From positions 19,153,590 to 19,217,589 of the forward strand of contig CM065308.1 in the NCBI GenBank assembly GCA_033032175.1: DNA of 64,000 nt. Reading direction: 5' to 3'. The position numbers were made by a program, and so were the translations under genes. The notes under the pieces were generated by a model that worked only from the letters and a program-made list of their open reading frames with translations, did no database searches and was not told the origin of the DNA. Positions within the stretch are counted from its first letter, which is position 1. Every line of letters begins with the position of its first letter. This DNA comes from Saturnia japonica. Lineage: Eukaryota > Arthropoda > Insecta > Lepidoptera > Saturniidae. Shown one piece after another: positions 35,440 through 46,139 of the stretch.

Positions 35440-36706
35440 CGATTACGGTCCTTTGGTTATATAAATCAGTAACAAAGCCCAAAAGCCCCGCGCGCAACAC
35501 GCTCCCGATGGATGAGGCCACCCACCCATCAGAGGGCACCTCACGCCCCCGTCGACCATGACCCTCGCCCCCAACCACAGCCCCTGCTGTCAATGGAGGC
35601 TTTTCCCAACCTCCCGAACGCCGCCCGTGCTCCTGCGGCCGTTGTCCCCGCACCTAGAGTGCCCCCGCAGCCCATACTGGGCCCTCGGGCCCCGTGGGCC
35701 CCCGCTCGCCACAATCCCCAGCCCCTTATAGACCTGGAATTGGCCCCAAAACCACAGCCCCTTATGACTGTTCAAACCTTCGCTTGACGCGGTTCTGCCC
35801 CTCCATCGGACGTTGTCCTCATTGCCCTGTTGCTCCGAGAGCACAGCGTTAAGGAGGTCGGCGTATACGTCGACTATCTCAACGAAAACGGTTGCATAAT
35901 GACCGTGTGGAAATTCCCCCAGCTATCGGAGACGATATACCGTCTAGACCTTGATGCCGCAAACCGAAAGCCTTCCAATGGATAAGTTAAAACCGAAAGG
36001 AATTAACATTTCCTTCTTTAACGTTAGGAACCTTGCTTCTCAGCGTGATCTCGTGGCTAACTTCCTAGTAGAGCGTCAGTTAGATGTGTTTCTCGTACAA
36101 GAAACACTTCTAAAACCTAGTAGACGCAACCCTAAGGTCGCTAACTATAACATTATTAGAAATGACCGTGTCACCCGAGGAGGTGGCACTCTCATTTACT
36201 ACAAACGTTCACTATACTGTATCTGAATTGACCCTCCCGAACTTACCAATTTGGAAGTTTCTATATGTAGACTAGGTATGATTGACCACCCGTCAATAAT
36301 AATCGTATCCGCATATCTATCACTATCGAAAAGACTCCTCCGGTCCGATCTGGAGGCACTCTTTTCACTCGATCCCTCCGTAATCATTGCAGGCGACCTC
36401 AACAGAGGTCACACTTGCTTTAACAGTTCGATAGACTCTCGTAACGGGAGTATACTCCATCAGTTATGCAATGACATGAACTTTGAGGTGTTAGCTCCCT
36501 CCGAACCCACCCACTTACAAGATCACTGTCGTCCGACAGTCCTTGATGTGGCTCTATTGAAAGGTATCGAGCTTCGGTTACAACTTTTAGAAGTCGTACA
36601 CGAACTCGACTCCGATCACCGCCCGGTCATCCTCCAACTAGGACATCCCTCCGACCATAGTCCTCCATCCGTCCAGGTGGCTGTGCCAAATTTCAAGACT
36701 ACGTAG
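35440..36706 (+). pseudogene. Jockey-like LINE: ORF1 tail and endonuclease domain only
   Basis: The first part (35512-35980) is strongly G+C-rich and Pro/Ala-rich ('APAAVVPAPRVPPQPILG') and ends with 'VKEVGVYVDYLNENG', the style of a jockey ORF1 C-terminus; it has in-frame stops. ORF2 starts near 35951 with 'INISFFNVRNLASQ', an AP-endonuclease fold: 'LDVFLVQETLL', 'RGGGTLIYYKR', 'VIIAGDLNRGH', 'TVLDVALLKG', 'ELDSDHRPVIL'. The catalytic Glu in 'QET', Asp in 'GDLN' and the 'SDH' triad are present. One in-frame TGA at 36224-36226 interrupts it, and the copy breaks off at 36706 before any RT sequence. It could represent the 5' half of family J, but this is not proven. Confidence 0.75.
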
Positions 36707-36799
36707 TCGGGAAGTACATTGTAGGTTTTGATAGTTGCTCACTGAGAACACGGAAATCCGGATTAAGTACCGTATCTCTTAATGCATTGACTTAAAAAC

Positions 36800-36985
36800 T
36801 TGATTTTTTACAACAATGTGGGGCCATAGACCCTAACATAATATGATATTAATTTGAACTTTATACCTCAAGTTGTTTTCGAAAAAAATATCTCGATACA
36901 CGCATATACAGACAGACAGACAACAAAATGATCTTATATGGGTTCTTTTTTTCATTATGAGATACGGAACCCCAAAAAAGATTTA
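36800..36985 (+). repeat. LINE-tail type repeat
   Basis: 'CAGACAGACAGACAACAAAAT', 'ATCTTATATGGGTTCTTTTT' and 'GAGATACGGAACCCCAAAA' form a well-known lepidopteran repeat end. It directly follows the truncated LINE. Confidence 0.5.
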
Positions 36986-37082
36986 GGTTATAACCAAATT
37001 CTCTAGAGCTGTCTGTGTAAAACCGTGTACCAAATGAATATTTCTTGACTTCTTAACGAGTATTTTTTGACGTGAGTACGTC

Positions 37083-37312
37083 TTTAAATATAATGATTGC
37101 TCAGTTGGTAGCGTGTACGGACTCCGCGTCGATCGAGTTGAGTTCGAATACGTGAAATGAACCTGAGCTTTCGGTGAACGAAAACATCGTGATGAAACCA
37201 TAGCATAGTGGTACGGTTTTTCTTAATGCCCGCCATGCTAGCCACCCTCAAATTGAAAATCTGTCTCCGAACACCAATAGGTGTGTTCCGGCAGCAACAC
37301 TTGAGACACGCT
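37083..37312 (+). repeat. tRNA-derived SINE (family S2), copy 2
   Basis: A tRNA-like head with an A-box-like TGCTCAGTTGGTAGCGTG (37098-37115) and a B-box-like GAGTTCGAATACG (about 37140-37152), then the S2 body. Less truncated at its head than the copy at 24225. It is followed at once by an R1 repeat. Confidence 0.65.
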
Positions 37313-37314
37313 TA

Positions 37315-37755
37315 AAGACAAAAATGTTTATTATGTGTGATCTTTACAAGATAAAGATATCCTCTCGCTGATATTTTTGTAGGTTTTTAAAAATCTAAAA
37401 TTATGTACTACAATAATGTACAAAGATCCACAATAATAATGTAGTTTGAGCCTGGTTCAAAACCAGCGCTATAGCAGTTTTGCTAAAGCATATGCTGAGC
37501 TGAGGTCCCTTTTGATCTTAAGTACGACTTTTGCATGTATAAATATATAAATTTAATTAGTATTATTTTTATTGGAATCTCGTTTTTAATGTGTTGTGTT
37601 AATTATGTCCGTATCTTTAGTGGCAATAAATGTCCTTTCTTTCTTTCAATTTGATATATAGAATATCTTATGGTTAATCGACTCAAAATCGTCGATCTTC
37701 CGAATTAATTTTTATTTGCGCGGAACCCTAATTCTTTTTCTAAAATAAAAGTAGA
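37315..37755 (+). repeat. Dispersed repeat family R1, interrupted copy
   Basis: 'AAAGACAAAAATGTTTATTA' to 'ATTATGTACTAC' (37315-37412) and again from 'AATTTGATATATAGAATATC' (37648) to 'TAAAATAAAAGTAG' (37755). The gap holds a foreign piece. Confidence 0.55.
37437..37649 (+). repeat. Retroelement 3'-end fragment inserted in R1 repeat
   Basis: Carries 'GAGGTCCCTTTTGATCTTAA', 'TTAATTAGTATTATTTTTAT' and ends in 'AATAAATGTCCTTTCTTTC' with a TTTC microsatellite, the usual look of a LINE or retroposon 3' end. Family not known. Confidence 0.4.
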
Positions 37756-37794
37756 CTTATTTGTTAGTACTTGTGCGCAAAATCAACATAACCT

Positions 37795-38062
37795 AACCCA
37801 GAATCGTCAGAATCTTGTAACATATAAATGTATGATAGGTTATTTAAGTAGGTCCTGGGTTCGATTCCCAGGTCGAGTAAAGTGTTATTGGATTTTTCTA
37901 TGAAATTCTCAGTACTACATCGGAGTTTGGCTTTGTGCCTGATTAATGGCAATAGGCTCTCTCCCTATTACATGGGACGTAAAACATACTCGGCGAACTG
38001 TGGGTGTACATTAGTACACCTCTGCCTAACCCTTAGGGGATACAGGCGTGATGGTATGTTAT
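37795..38062 (+). repeat. tRNA-derived SINE (family S1)
   Basis: B box GGGTTCGATTCCCAGG at 37857-37872, then 'AAAGTGTTATTGG', 'GGCAATAGGCTC', 'CTATTACATGGGACG', 'GATACAGGCGTGATGGTATG'. This is one of the best-preserved bodies in the window; the head before the B box is weak. Confidence 0.65.
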
Positions 38063-38850
38063 AAATTACGTGTATACCTCAATACAACAGTTCATATAAG
38101 TCTGGTCGTGATACCGCTAGGCCAATTCGACGATGAATATTGTGAAGACTTGCATTAACCGTGTATATTCTATAACATTCCCTCGTAGGCTAAATACTAT
38201 AGATGTATGTATTTGATCGACGACTTTGATTTGTCATTTTGTTCGTTAGCGGAGGTAATAAGATTCGTGCGTGTACCCAATCGACGGCAGTCTACAATCC
38301 ACGCGATTGCCCGTAGGCACAACAAGTCTTAAATATGTTACTTAATTTCTTTAATTTAATATGGATTGGACAACACGTTCTATAACCGTAGAGTTTATAA
38401 AAAATCATAGAATCTGAGCCTGTACTATGGGATCCCATTACACGATTCCATTCATTTTTTTAATAGAAATAAAAATAAAAAGCGTATTGCATCTCAAGAG
38501 TAATTGACTCAAATTTTCAATTGTGAATCTAGAAAATGGAAAATTATTCTGAATATTATTTGTCCATGTTAGTGTCTAAAGGCGCTCTTGAGATGAACAT
38601 GTTCGTTTAAAAACGTGCCGTACTATATACGCTTACAAAAGATACGCACAACTTTGCCGGTGGAAACCGAGACTAACGGATCTACAGCTCGGTTCGCGCA
38701 CTGTTGAAGACCTGCACAAAAATTTTGTGAATAAATGTCCGAACAAATACCATATACAATATACATTTAACATTACCTTCTAAATTATCTATGTTCAATA
38801 CTTGATAGACAGGGACAATACAGTTGACAGCTGCCTTGCTTCACTAAAGT
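38063..38850. other. Non-coding spacer
   Basis: Nothing recognised apart from scattered repeat words such as 'GTACCCAATCGACGGCAGTC' near 38275. Confidence 0.35.
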
Positions 38851-39357
38851 CTAGTTTCTACTACTCTAGTAATTTAGTCGAGTACAGAATAATTTAAAAA
38901 CTATATAATAACTACTGCCCAAAAAATCGTTCAAACTACGGTCGTGTATAGTACACAAGTGAGCGGTGTTTTCGGTGGTAAGATGAAAAGCCTGCGACGC
39001 AGTAAAGTAAATAAGCTAATACAATTTTTGGTAATGGTCATTTTAGAAGAAAATCGTGTGCTAAGATAAAATATAAATATGGATACGAAAATGCATTAAT
39101 AGAAGGGATGAACTGGGAACTAAAAATTGATTTTTCATGCTTAGGAACAGATTTTAAAATTATCTATTTGCTTTAGCGAAAATTTTTTTTTGCGGTAGCT
39201 AACGAACTTGACTAAAACGGCAAGTTCGGACTTGTTTAATGAACAGTGATACGAAGTGTTAGACGCTACTCGCTCAATAAAATAAAACAAAATAGATCGA
39301 CTCGTTTACATTACTTGTTAAATTACTCGACTAAACTGCTAGCATAGTATAAACTAG
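38851..39357. mobile_element. Inverted-repeat DNA element, superfamily unknown (MITE-like)
   Basis: The left end (38851-38884) starts CTAGTTTCTACTACTCTAGT and runs to GAGTA. The right end (39324-39357) in reverse starts CTAGTTTATACTATGCTAGC and also runs to GAGTA. They agree at 29 of 34 positions, and outside them similarity stops on both sides. The 507-bp interior has no long ORF. No clear target duplication was found, so the superfamily is left open. Confidence 0.65.
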
Positions 39358-39599
39358 GCATTAATTACTCGGTAAGTATTTAAACGCAGGCGTGATAAAC
39401 ATCATCTCCACACTGTGGTGGTAACGTGAATAGGCGTCATTAGCACCTCAGCAGGGCCGGAGCAGTCCAAGGTATGTCCACGCGTTGTATTTGCTACAAC
39501 CTTAGTCTAATTAATTAACATCGTTTTATGGTATCGTTTATTTAAACCAGAAAACTCTATGAATACCTGCTATTTATGTTCGGTGCGGAGGCTACACAT

Positions 39600-40600
39600 A
39601 TTAATATTAATATCTGGGCAACCGAGCTTTGTTCGGTGTCTTAAAAAAAAAACATCTATCTAGGTATACTTGGAATGTAAAACCTTATCTAAATACAAAG
39701 TTTCATCCAAATCGTTAGAGCCGTTTTCAAGAAACCAATATAAGCAACACATTCCAATTAAGTTTTTGTATAGTAGAGAAAATTCAATTAGTTGTAATCA
39801 AATCGTCAAAAAATATTTTTCTGGCGGTTACATGGCTTACGCTGGCTAAACCTTATGAACTACATCAAAATAATGTCCTAAAGAATTGCAGTTCTTTAAG
39901 AAACAACCTAGAGAAGAGTCTGTGATGACATATGTCTATCTCTTAAGATTGACTCACAGTAACCATTTTCATCTTCAACATAATAATTAAATATATTACA
40001 TTATTTGCGAAGCTACTTTCTCCAATTGAGTATTAATCTTCACCTAGATATATTTATTATTAATTTGGACATTTAATGTAGATTGAAATTGACCTTTACA
40101 GTTTTTCATTTAAATCAATACCGTAGAAGATATCACGAATTCAAAAATTAAGCGCAATCTAAGAAATTCCCCTCAGCAAAACCGTACGTGGTCGGTTGGT
40201 CGGCACTCCGCACCTATGATGATTTACGCGTCGCGACTTAGCGTACTATTCGTAAATATGAAGTTACATAACATACTATCACGCCTGTATCTCGGAAGCT
40301 TTAGGCAGATGTGTACACTCACAGTTCGGCGGGTATGTTTTATATCTCATGCAATAGGAGGTGTGTCTATTGCCATTAATCGGGCAGAAAACGAATCTCC
40401 GAGCTTCTACTGATAAGTTCATAGAAAAACCCAATAACACTTTGCTTGATCTGGAAATTGTATCTAGGACCTCGAACATCGCAGTCGTGTTTAGGACCAT
40501 TAGGCAAGAGACAGTTTTGAAGTTATTATCTATCATTATAAAGCGATAAACTTCAAATACATCATTTTGCAAATACTACCCGTGCGAAGCTGGGGCTGGT
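39600..40600 (+). repeat. Composite dispersed repeat (family C), copy 2
   Basis: In order it matches 62870-63970: 'AGTAGAGAAAATTCAATTAG', 'CATGGCTTACGCTGG', 'TTTCTCCAATTGAGTATTAA', 'ATACCGTAGAAGATATCAC', a reverse S1 SINE, and the end 'CATTTTGCAAATACTACCCG' followed by 'GGTCGATAATTA'. Copy 1 at 1432-2165 is its shorter reverse. Confidence 0.65.
40270..40500 (-). repeat. tRNA-derived SINE (family S1), inside composite repeat
   Basis: Reverse copy with 'CTTTAGGCAGATGTGTACAC', 'TATTGCCATTAATCGGGC', 'CCAATAACACTTTGCTTGAT' and a worn B box ending at about 40475. Confidence 0.55.
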
Positions 40601-40639
40601 CGATAATTAAAGATATTTGAGAAAAAATACTGTGGCAGG

Positions 40640-40805
40640 GTTTAGAATTATTTACAGAAATATTTCGACAGTTTTTGAAATTTTTGTCTGTTGTCTATCT
40701 GTTAGTCTGTACGCCAATCACGCAGAAACTACTATACCGAATTTGATGAAATTTGGTAAGATTGTAGTTTATAGTCTGTAGTAATATATATATATATATA
40801 TAATA
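40640..40805. repeat. LINE-tail type repeat and TA microsatellite
   Basis: 'TCTGTTGTCTATCTGTTAGTC', 'AACTACTATACCGAATTTGA' and 'GAAATTTGGTA' form a typical transposon tail; a (TA)n run is at 40786-40803. Confidence 0.4.
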
Positions 40806-40885
40806 TTTAAGATGCATCTTTATTTATAATCCCCCTTGTGATGAAAACAATTAAAATTGTAACATTTATGCACTACCTAGGTACA

Positions 40886-41350
40886 ACTCTGTCAAAAAAG
40901 TACCAGGGAAAGATCAATAATACACAAAATGTTAGTTATTCATCCAAATTTATTTTATCGCCTTCAAATTATACTCCTTCAGAAACGATACACTTACGCG
41001 AATGAATAATCCAACCATCAAAACATATTTTAAACGCTTTTCCCGGAATTGAGTTTAGTTTTCGTCGCGAATTCTCCTTTATGTCTTCTACCGAACTAAA
41101 ATGGGTACCACGAAGTGGTAATTTGAGTTTAGAAAAAAGAAAGAAGTCGACTGAAGCCATATTTGGTGAATAAGGTGGTTGCTCGATGGTATTTGTTGAG
41201 TTTTTTTGTCAAAAACTCGTTCACAATGATGGCCTTGTACGAAGGCGTATTATCGTGGGGCAAAATCCAAGAACTATCTTTCCACAAATCTGGCCTTTTT
41301 CTTCGAATTTACTGTCGTCCTAAACGCCGCATAACACTCAAATAATATTG
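40886..41350 (-). pseudogene. Decayed mariner (family M1, copy D), split by a LINE
   Basis: The element end CTCTGTCAAAAAAGTACCAG lies at 40887. The - strand ORF at 41160-40969 is the transposase C-terminus ('ASVDFFLFSKLKLPLRGTHF', 'NSIPGKAFKICFDGWI'). Upstream in the same direction the catalytic region continues to about 41350 with shifts. The opposite TIR is found at 42765-42797, beyond a LINE. Confidence 0.78.
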
Positions 41351-41364
41351 TTGTAATAATAATA

Positions 41365-42760
41365 TTGTATAAATCTAAATCAACCACTGACGCCGGTGCA
41401 ACACTGCTAAGTTACATATAAGGCTTGGGAGGAGTCACGGTATGCAATTGGTGTGTTCTGTGATCTCTCAAAGGCCTTCGACTGCGTTGACCACAGTACG
41501 CTTATACTTAAGCTAAAACACTACGGTGTGCGTTAAACTTCTCTCGACCTGTTAATTTCTTATTTATCAGAACGTTGTCAGAAAATAAGTGTAAATGGAG
41601 CAACCTCTTCGAGATCATTGGTTAGAATCGGCGTCCCTCAGAGCTCGAATTTTGGGACCATTTTTGTATCTCGTTTATATAAATCTACCGCTTCTGATTG
41701 AAAACGGTGCTGGCATAGTTCTTTTTGCAGAGACACTTCACTTATATTCAAAGTGAAAAGAATAGATTCGGAGCATAGGCAATTTAACAGCACCTTAGTT
41801 AAAATCTCTGAATTGTTTACTTTAAATAATTTATTACTAAATGCAAACAAAATCGAATGTATGAGATTTGTCTTGCCCAATGTTCGGCGTGTTGATAGTA
41901 GTATTAAGATAGAAGGGAATTTAGTAGGCTTAGTTGATAGTACTGTATTATTGGGCATTACGCTTGATTCAAAATTACAGTGGGGTCCGCATATTAAAAC
42001 TTTGGCGGGAAGATTAAGTTCTGCTGCATTCGCAGTACGCAAGATTCGCCAGTTAACAGATATTGCCACCGCTAGGTAAGTCTACTTCGCTTACTTTCAT
42101 AGCTTAATGTCTTACGGTATTTTGCTGTGAGATTCAGCAGCTCAGGTAGATACCATATTTATATTACAAAAGCGGGCAGTTCGAGCAATTTACAATATGA
42201 GACACCGCGAATCTCTAAAAAACAAGTTTCAGGAATTTAGTATTTTACCTTTGCCGTCCCAATACATCTTTGGTAACTTAATGTATGTCCGTAAAAACTT
42301 AGACAAGCTGGATTTTGTCAAAGATCACCACAATGTAAATACTAGAAATAAAGATAAATTAGTCGTACCGTGTTTTATACTTAGTAAGACTAATAAAAGT
42401 TTTTAGGTAATAGTGTTAGGTTCTATAACAAGATCCCGAAGCACATTACTGATTTGCCGGAAAATAAGTTCAAGGACCATGTCAAGCGGGTTTTACTGTC
42501 AAAAGGTTATTTATAGGGTGGATCATTAAGTGAATGATAGTAATATCTGGAAGTGACTCCCTCTCTGTGCATCCACTAAATTATTATTATTGTATCTGTT
42601 ATATTAACATTTGTACAGTTAAAAAAAAAGAAGATAAATGCGATCGAGTTTGTTACCGGTTCTTCTCGATATCTGGGATACTTTCCGACGCGGCAGTAAT
42701 GTTTTGACGTGCATAAGTGCCTTCTTAGGACCTAAATTGAATAAAGATTATTTTGTTTTT
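41365..42760 (+). pseudogene. Non-LTR retrotransposon (family K), 5'-truncated, inside mariner D
   Basis: Starts in the RT fingers: '[20 protein letters not shown]' (41435-41500). The palm follows in several frames (a worn 'GVPQS', then an 'F-AETLHLYS' region where the ADD box should be). A long open part follows at 41753-42079 ('LNNLLLNANKIECMRFVLPN' to 'AVRKIRQLTDIATA'), then 'RHRESLKNKFQEF' (42197-42300) and the end of ORF2 near 42516. The 3' UTR runs to 'CTTAGGACCTAAATTGAATA' (42727) and an AT-rich tail. A jockey/CR1-type element; clade not certain. It serves as the empty-site reference for the nested copy at 54790-56990. Confidence 0.75.
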
Positions 42761-42764
42761 GATT

Positions 42765-42797
42765 ATTGAATTTTTCTCGGTACTTTTTTGACCGAGT
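42765..42797 (-). mobile_element. Outer TIR of mariner copy D
   Basis: In reverse it reads CTCGGTCAAAAAAGTACCGA and continues with words like the left end at 40887 (18 of the first 20 positions agree). It marks the far side of the mariner interrupted by LINE K. Confidence 0.65.
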
Positions 42798-43425
42798 AGG
42801 AATTAAATTACCTACATAGCACTATTAAAAATTAGCCTCCGTGAATTATTTTAGAAGATTTACTAATATCTAGTTATAAATATTTAGTAAAAGAGGGCCA
42901 GGGCAACTGCCTCCCGTCAGTGGAAGCGTTTCTGTTGCGTCGTCGGTAATAAACAGATCAATCAAGGCGGAACTTACATTTATTAAAATTCTGAAAAGTA
43001 TTTATTTTCTACGATGATAATTACTGATGGTGGATGATGCATCGGATGTGGAACACTAAGAGCCACACCAAACTTTATGAGCTATCGAAATCCCGCTTGA
43101 GTAAAAAATATATAATAAAAGGTATAATGAGAGTTATTTGATGTCAAATAAAAATCGAAAGTGTGCAGTACATGATGTGGAATTCTAAGACCTCCGCTAA
43201 ACTAAAAAGCTATCGAAATGCTGCCTTATTTAAAGTTAGTCAATCTGATGAGTATTTTCTAATAGCCCACAAAAATATAAGATCTAGATTAACTCAAAGA
43301 GCCCAGCCAAACTGTAAAAGATATTTCAAAAATGCCTCTTTATTGAAAATGAGTTCTATGGAACACGGAGCCCCCTTTCGGACATATTGTTTTCTAAGCG
43401 CAGCATCAAAGCGCTCTTCCAAACA
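42798..43425. other. Non-coding spacer
   Basis: No supported gene. A pair of related 60-bp stretches, 43060-43110 and 43190-43235, share 'ACTAAGAGCC/CTAAGACCTCC' and 'AGCTATCGAAATCC', a small local duplication. Confidence 0.35.
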
Positions 43426-43957
43426 GAGCCTGCCAGCGCCTACGCCCGCGTAACCATCGTTCTCTCCGTCCCACATTCACCCTCTCTAGCGGCAACTCAA
43501 GCCTAGGCCCGTTCCTCGGTGTGAAGCCCTTGAGTCTGGTAGCCGCCCGCGCGATACAAGTGAAACTGCACGTACATAACTGAGCTACCCACATACAATA
43601 TTACACACAGTAAGAAACCTTTTTTTTGCTTTTTTTACGTTAGCTAGTGTAGAAATACTTTCAGATCACTAAATACATATACATATGTTCTCTTCCTTCC
43701 TCCCAGGAGGCAAGGAACATGTATATATGTATATGTTAGTTTAGCTCGAATTTTACGAATAATATATCAGTCAGATCGCGACTTCGGTAACAGGTCAAGC
43801 CGAGGTCCGGCCACTTTGGCACCCTTGCGCGCTTGTTGCTCACGCTTTCGCGGCTGAGTGCCTTAAGCGCTCGCTCCCAACCCACGGTGAAGCTGTAAAA
43901 GCCATCAGCGGCTCTGTTTTTGGATAGGGCTCAGGCTGACAGTAAGGTCAGTTCTAA
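43426..43957 (+). repeat. LINE family J, ORF2 end and 3' UTR
   Basis: 'AGAGCCTGCCAGCGCCTACG' and 'CTCTCTAGCGGCAACTCAAG' align with 30698-30800; 'CGTTCCTCGGTGTGAAGCCC' and 'GCCGCCCGCGCGATACAA' with the 3' UTR there. It keeps the complete tail: 'GCTGAGTGCCTTAAGCGCTC', 'GGTGAAGCTGTAAAAGCC', 'AAGGTCAGTTCTAAAA'. Confidence 0.65.
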
Positions 43958-43958
43958 A

Positions 43959-44028
43959 AACTCGGTTTCCGTTCCGAGTTGTGTTTTTGTGTCCACGTGA
44001 AAAGGTTCGCGGCCGCGCCACGCGAACC
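43959..44028. other. Two short perfect inverted repeats after LINE tail
   Basis: AACTCGG/CCGAGTT (43959-43965 and 43974-43980) has an 8-nt loop. GGTTCGCG/CGCGAACC (44004-44011 and 44021-44028) has a 9-nt loop. The block is much richer in G+C than what surrounds it and starts exactly at the LINE J poly-A. Confidence 0.55.
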
Positions 44029-45956
44029 GCGCGAACGCTTATCCACATTCACGGCGTCGCAGTTCTGTTACAGTAATATTAACTATAATATACAAGATAA
44101 TAATTATATTAACATAATTCTCAATACTGCAATGTATTAATTCTATTAAATGTTTAAATTATTCAACATTTGTTATGATAATATGCAAGATTTGTCGGTA
44201 GGTACTTTAGGTAGGTGTATTATGTTAAAATAAAAATATTTTAAGCATAATTTACTCGTTCTATTGCAATGCATACTCGTTATCTACCGTCTGCTTTTTC
44301 TTTGTTTGTTTTGTATCTAAATTAAGCAAATGATAATAAAATGCCTGTGCACATAGATTCAAAGTACGAGTCCGTGAACCGTGAACCCGACTGTGGACAA
44401 TGAACATTGCGAGTGTGGAGAGTAGTTCGCGTCGCGCTGAGTGGCGACTTCTCTCTTTTAGTTGAAATGAGCGCAAAGGGCAGTCCTAATAATTATATCT
44501 AAAAAGCCGATTCTATATGCTGCTAATGATTTGTTCAAGGAGTGTAATGCCTATGAGACGTCTCTTTGTATTCTTAGGCATAGTATATTATCATATTCCC
44601 CAACCTTAAATTTGAATAGAATACAAGGTCGTGTTTGTCAAGTTGAACCTCATCAAGCTGTTCTTGCAACACGAAACTATCTTGTTCCGTGTTCTCGAAT
44701 TAATAATAAGGTTAATATAATAAAGTGATTGATTTATATTGGCGTCTTTTGTATACCTACTGTTAAAAAATAGTTACAACCTGGCTTTATGGTCTAAACT
44801 ATATAGTATATACAAACTGAAGAACTTTTTAAACCATAGTAGATATTCAGCTAACATATCCACCTATTTGTGCCTATGCACATATAAGTAGTAATAATTT
44901 CTCTTATATACAAATGTACTCTGTGGTAATAATGGAAACTTTACTCATAGTTGCACCCTCATAAAAAAGGTTCAAACACACAACACTCACACACACGTAC
45001 ACACACACCCACACACACACATGCACGCCAAAGACTTGTACTTCTAAATTCAAACTGAAGGTGTTGGCACCTGTGATACAGTTATAACTGTTACAGATGC
45101 CAACCACAGATTTTTATATCTAATAATGATCTATTATTTAGACAGATAATTAATATGATTTTTTTGGTAAATACATGTTATTTAACCTAAGACATGTCTT
45201 AGGTTATAGTTGAATATTTAGAACATTTGTATCCACTTCCAATTATAAATTGCCAATTATATTTAGTTGATAAATGTTTTGCATGATTATGTGTTCAATT
45301 AATAAAATAATAATATTATTTCATATATTACCTAGTTATATTAGACATTAAAAAAAACATTTATTCATAGGTACTCAAATAACACAGTTAATATTACTTC
45401 TGCCAAATTTTATCGCAGTTGTTCGCAGACGTAGCTCCCTTTTACATAATTATTTATTTAGTGTTGCATTTTATTAATACATTATTCCCAAACTAAGATT
45501 TATACAAAAATCTTCACAAAGACACTTGGTTATTTATTTATTTTACGATGTTTTTGTAAAGCCGTTAATTTCTATTACACAAGGTATGTTATTAAAAATA
45601 GTTGGAATTAAATAACTTTTATATTTCTGTAATAATTGTTATACTTGGTTACTTCGAATCAACTAATGTTTCTATTTGATAATATTTGATAGTTGTTCAA
45701 GAGCTGTTAAAAGGACTGCTTTCTGATGGACTGGCAGCATCCTACAGTACACTCCAGAAATAACTCTTCATATTATTTTTTTACATAATTGTTTTGTATT
45801 CATGAATCTTACATATTGTTATTTAGAAAAATGCCATGCGACCTGACAAAATTGATAATATTAATGTAAATAGTAAATATTATGTCACAATTTAAATATA
45901 CGGCCATTTAATTCCAAACTAAGCAAAGCTTTTATTATGGTAACTAAACAGCTAAT
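44029..45956. other. Non-coding spacer with CA microsatellite
   Basis: (CA)n-like runs at 44978-45022. An ORF at 44531-44728 ('CNAYETSLCILRHSILSY') is better balanced than its surroundings but has no recognised domain or splice sites. Nothing else found. Confidence 0.4.
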
Positions 45957-46008
45957 ATGTATATATTATATATTATATATATATATATATATGTGTATGC
46001 ATATGTAT
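45957..46008. repeat. TA-rich microsatellite
   Basis: An ATAT run with scattered GT units from 45957 to about 46010. Confidence 0.7.
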
Positions 46009-46009
46009 A

Positions 46010-46139
46010 TATGATACAGATAGTTAATACCCAGATATTAACTGACAATTATGCTCATCCCACAAAAGTCAGTCATGGGCGGGGATCGAACCTGCGACCT
46101 CTCGGCTCAATAGTAGGGTTTACTACCACTGCGCCATGA
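46010..46139 (-). repeat. tRNA-derived SINE (family S3)
   Basis: On the - strand the head (46139-46066) reads TGGCGCAGTGGTAGTAAACC with an A box, and CGCAGGTTCGATCCCCGCCC with a full B box. The short body 'CATAATTGTCAGTTAATATC' follows, then 'GGGTATTAACTATCTG'. The preserved pol III boxes suggest a fairly young SINE rather than a tRNA gene; it lacks a tRNA acceptor stem. Confidence 0.65.

Noticed and set aside
35411..35844. Gly/Arg-rich open frames on the - strand
   Set aside because: They mirror the Pro/Ala-rich ORF1 tail on the + strand and have no motif of their own.
44531..44728. A 65-codon frame starting 'FKECNAYETSLCILRHSI'
   Set aside because: No domain, no splice sites and no neighbour supports it; mentioned only in the spacer entry.
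46066..46139. A tRNA gene on the - strand
   Set aside because: A and B boxes are present, but no acceptor stem can be paired and a SINE body follows directly.
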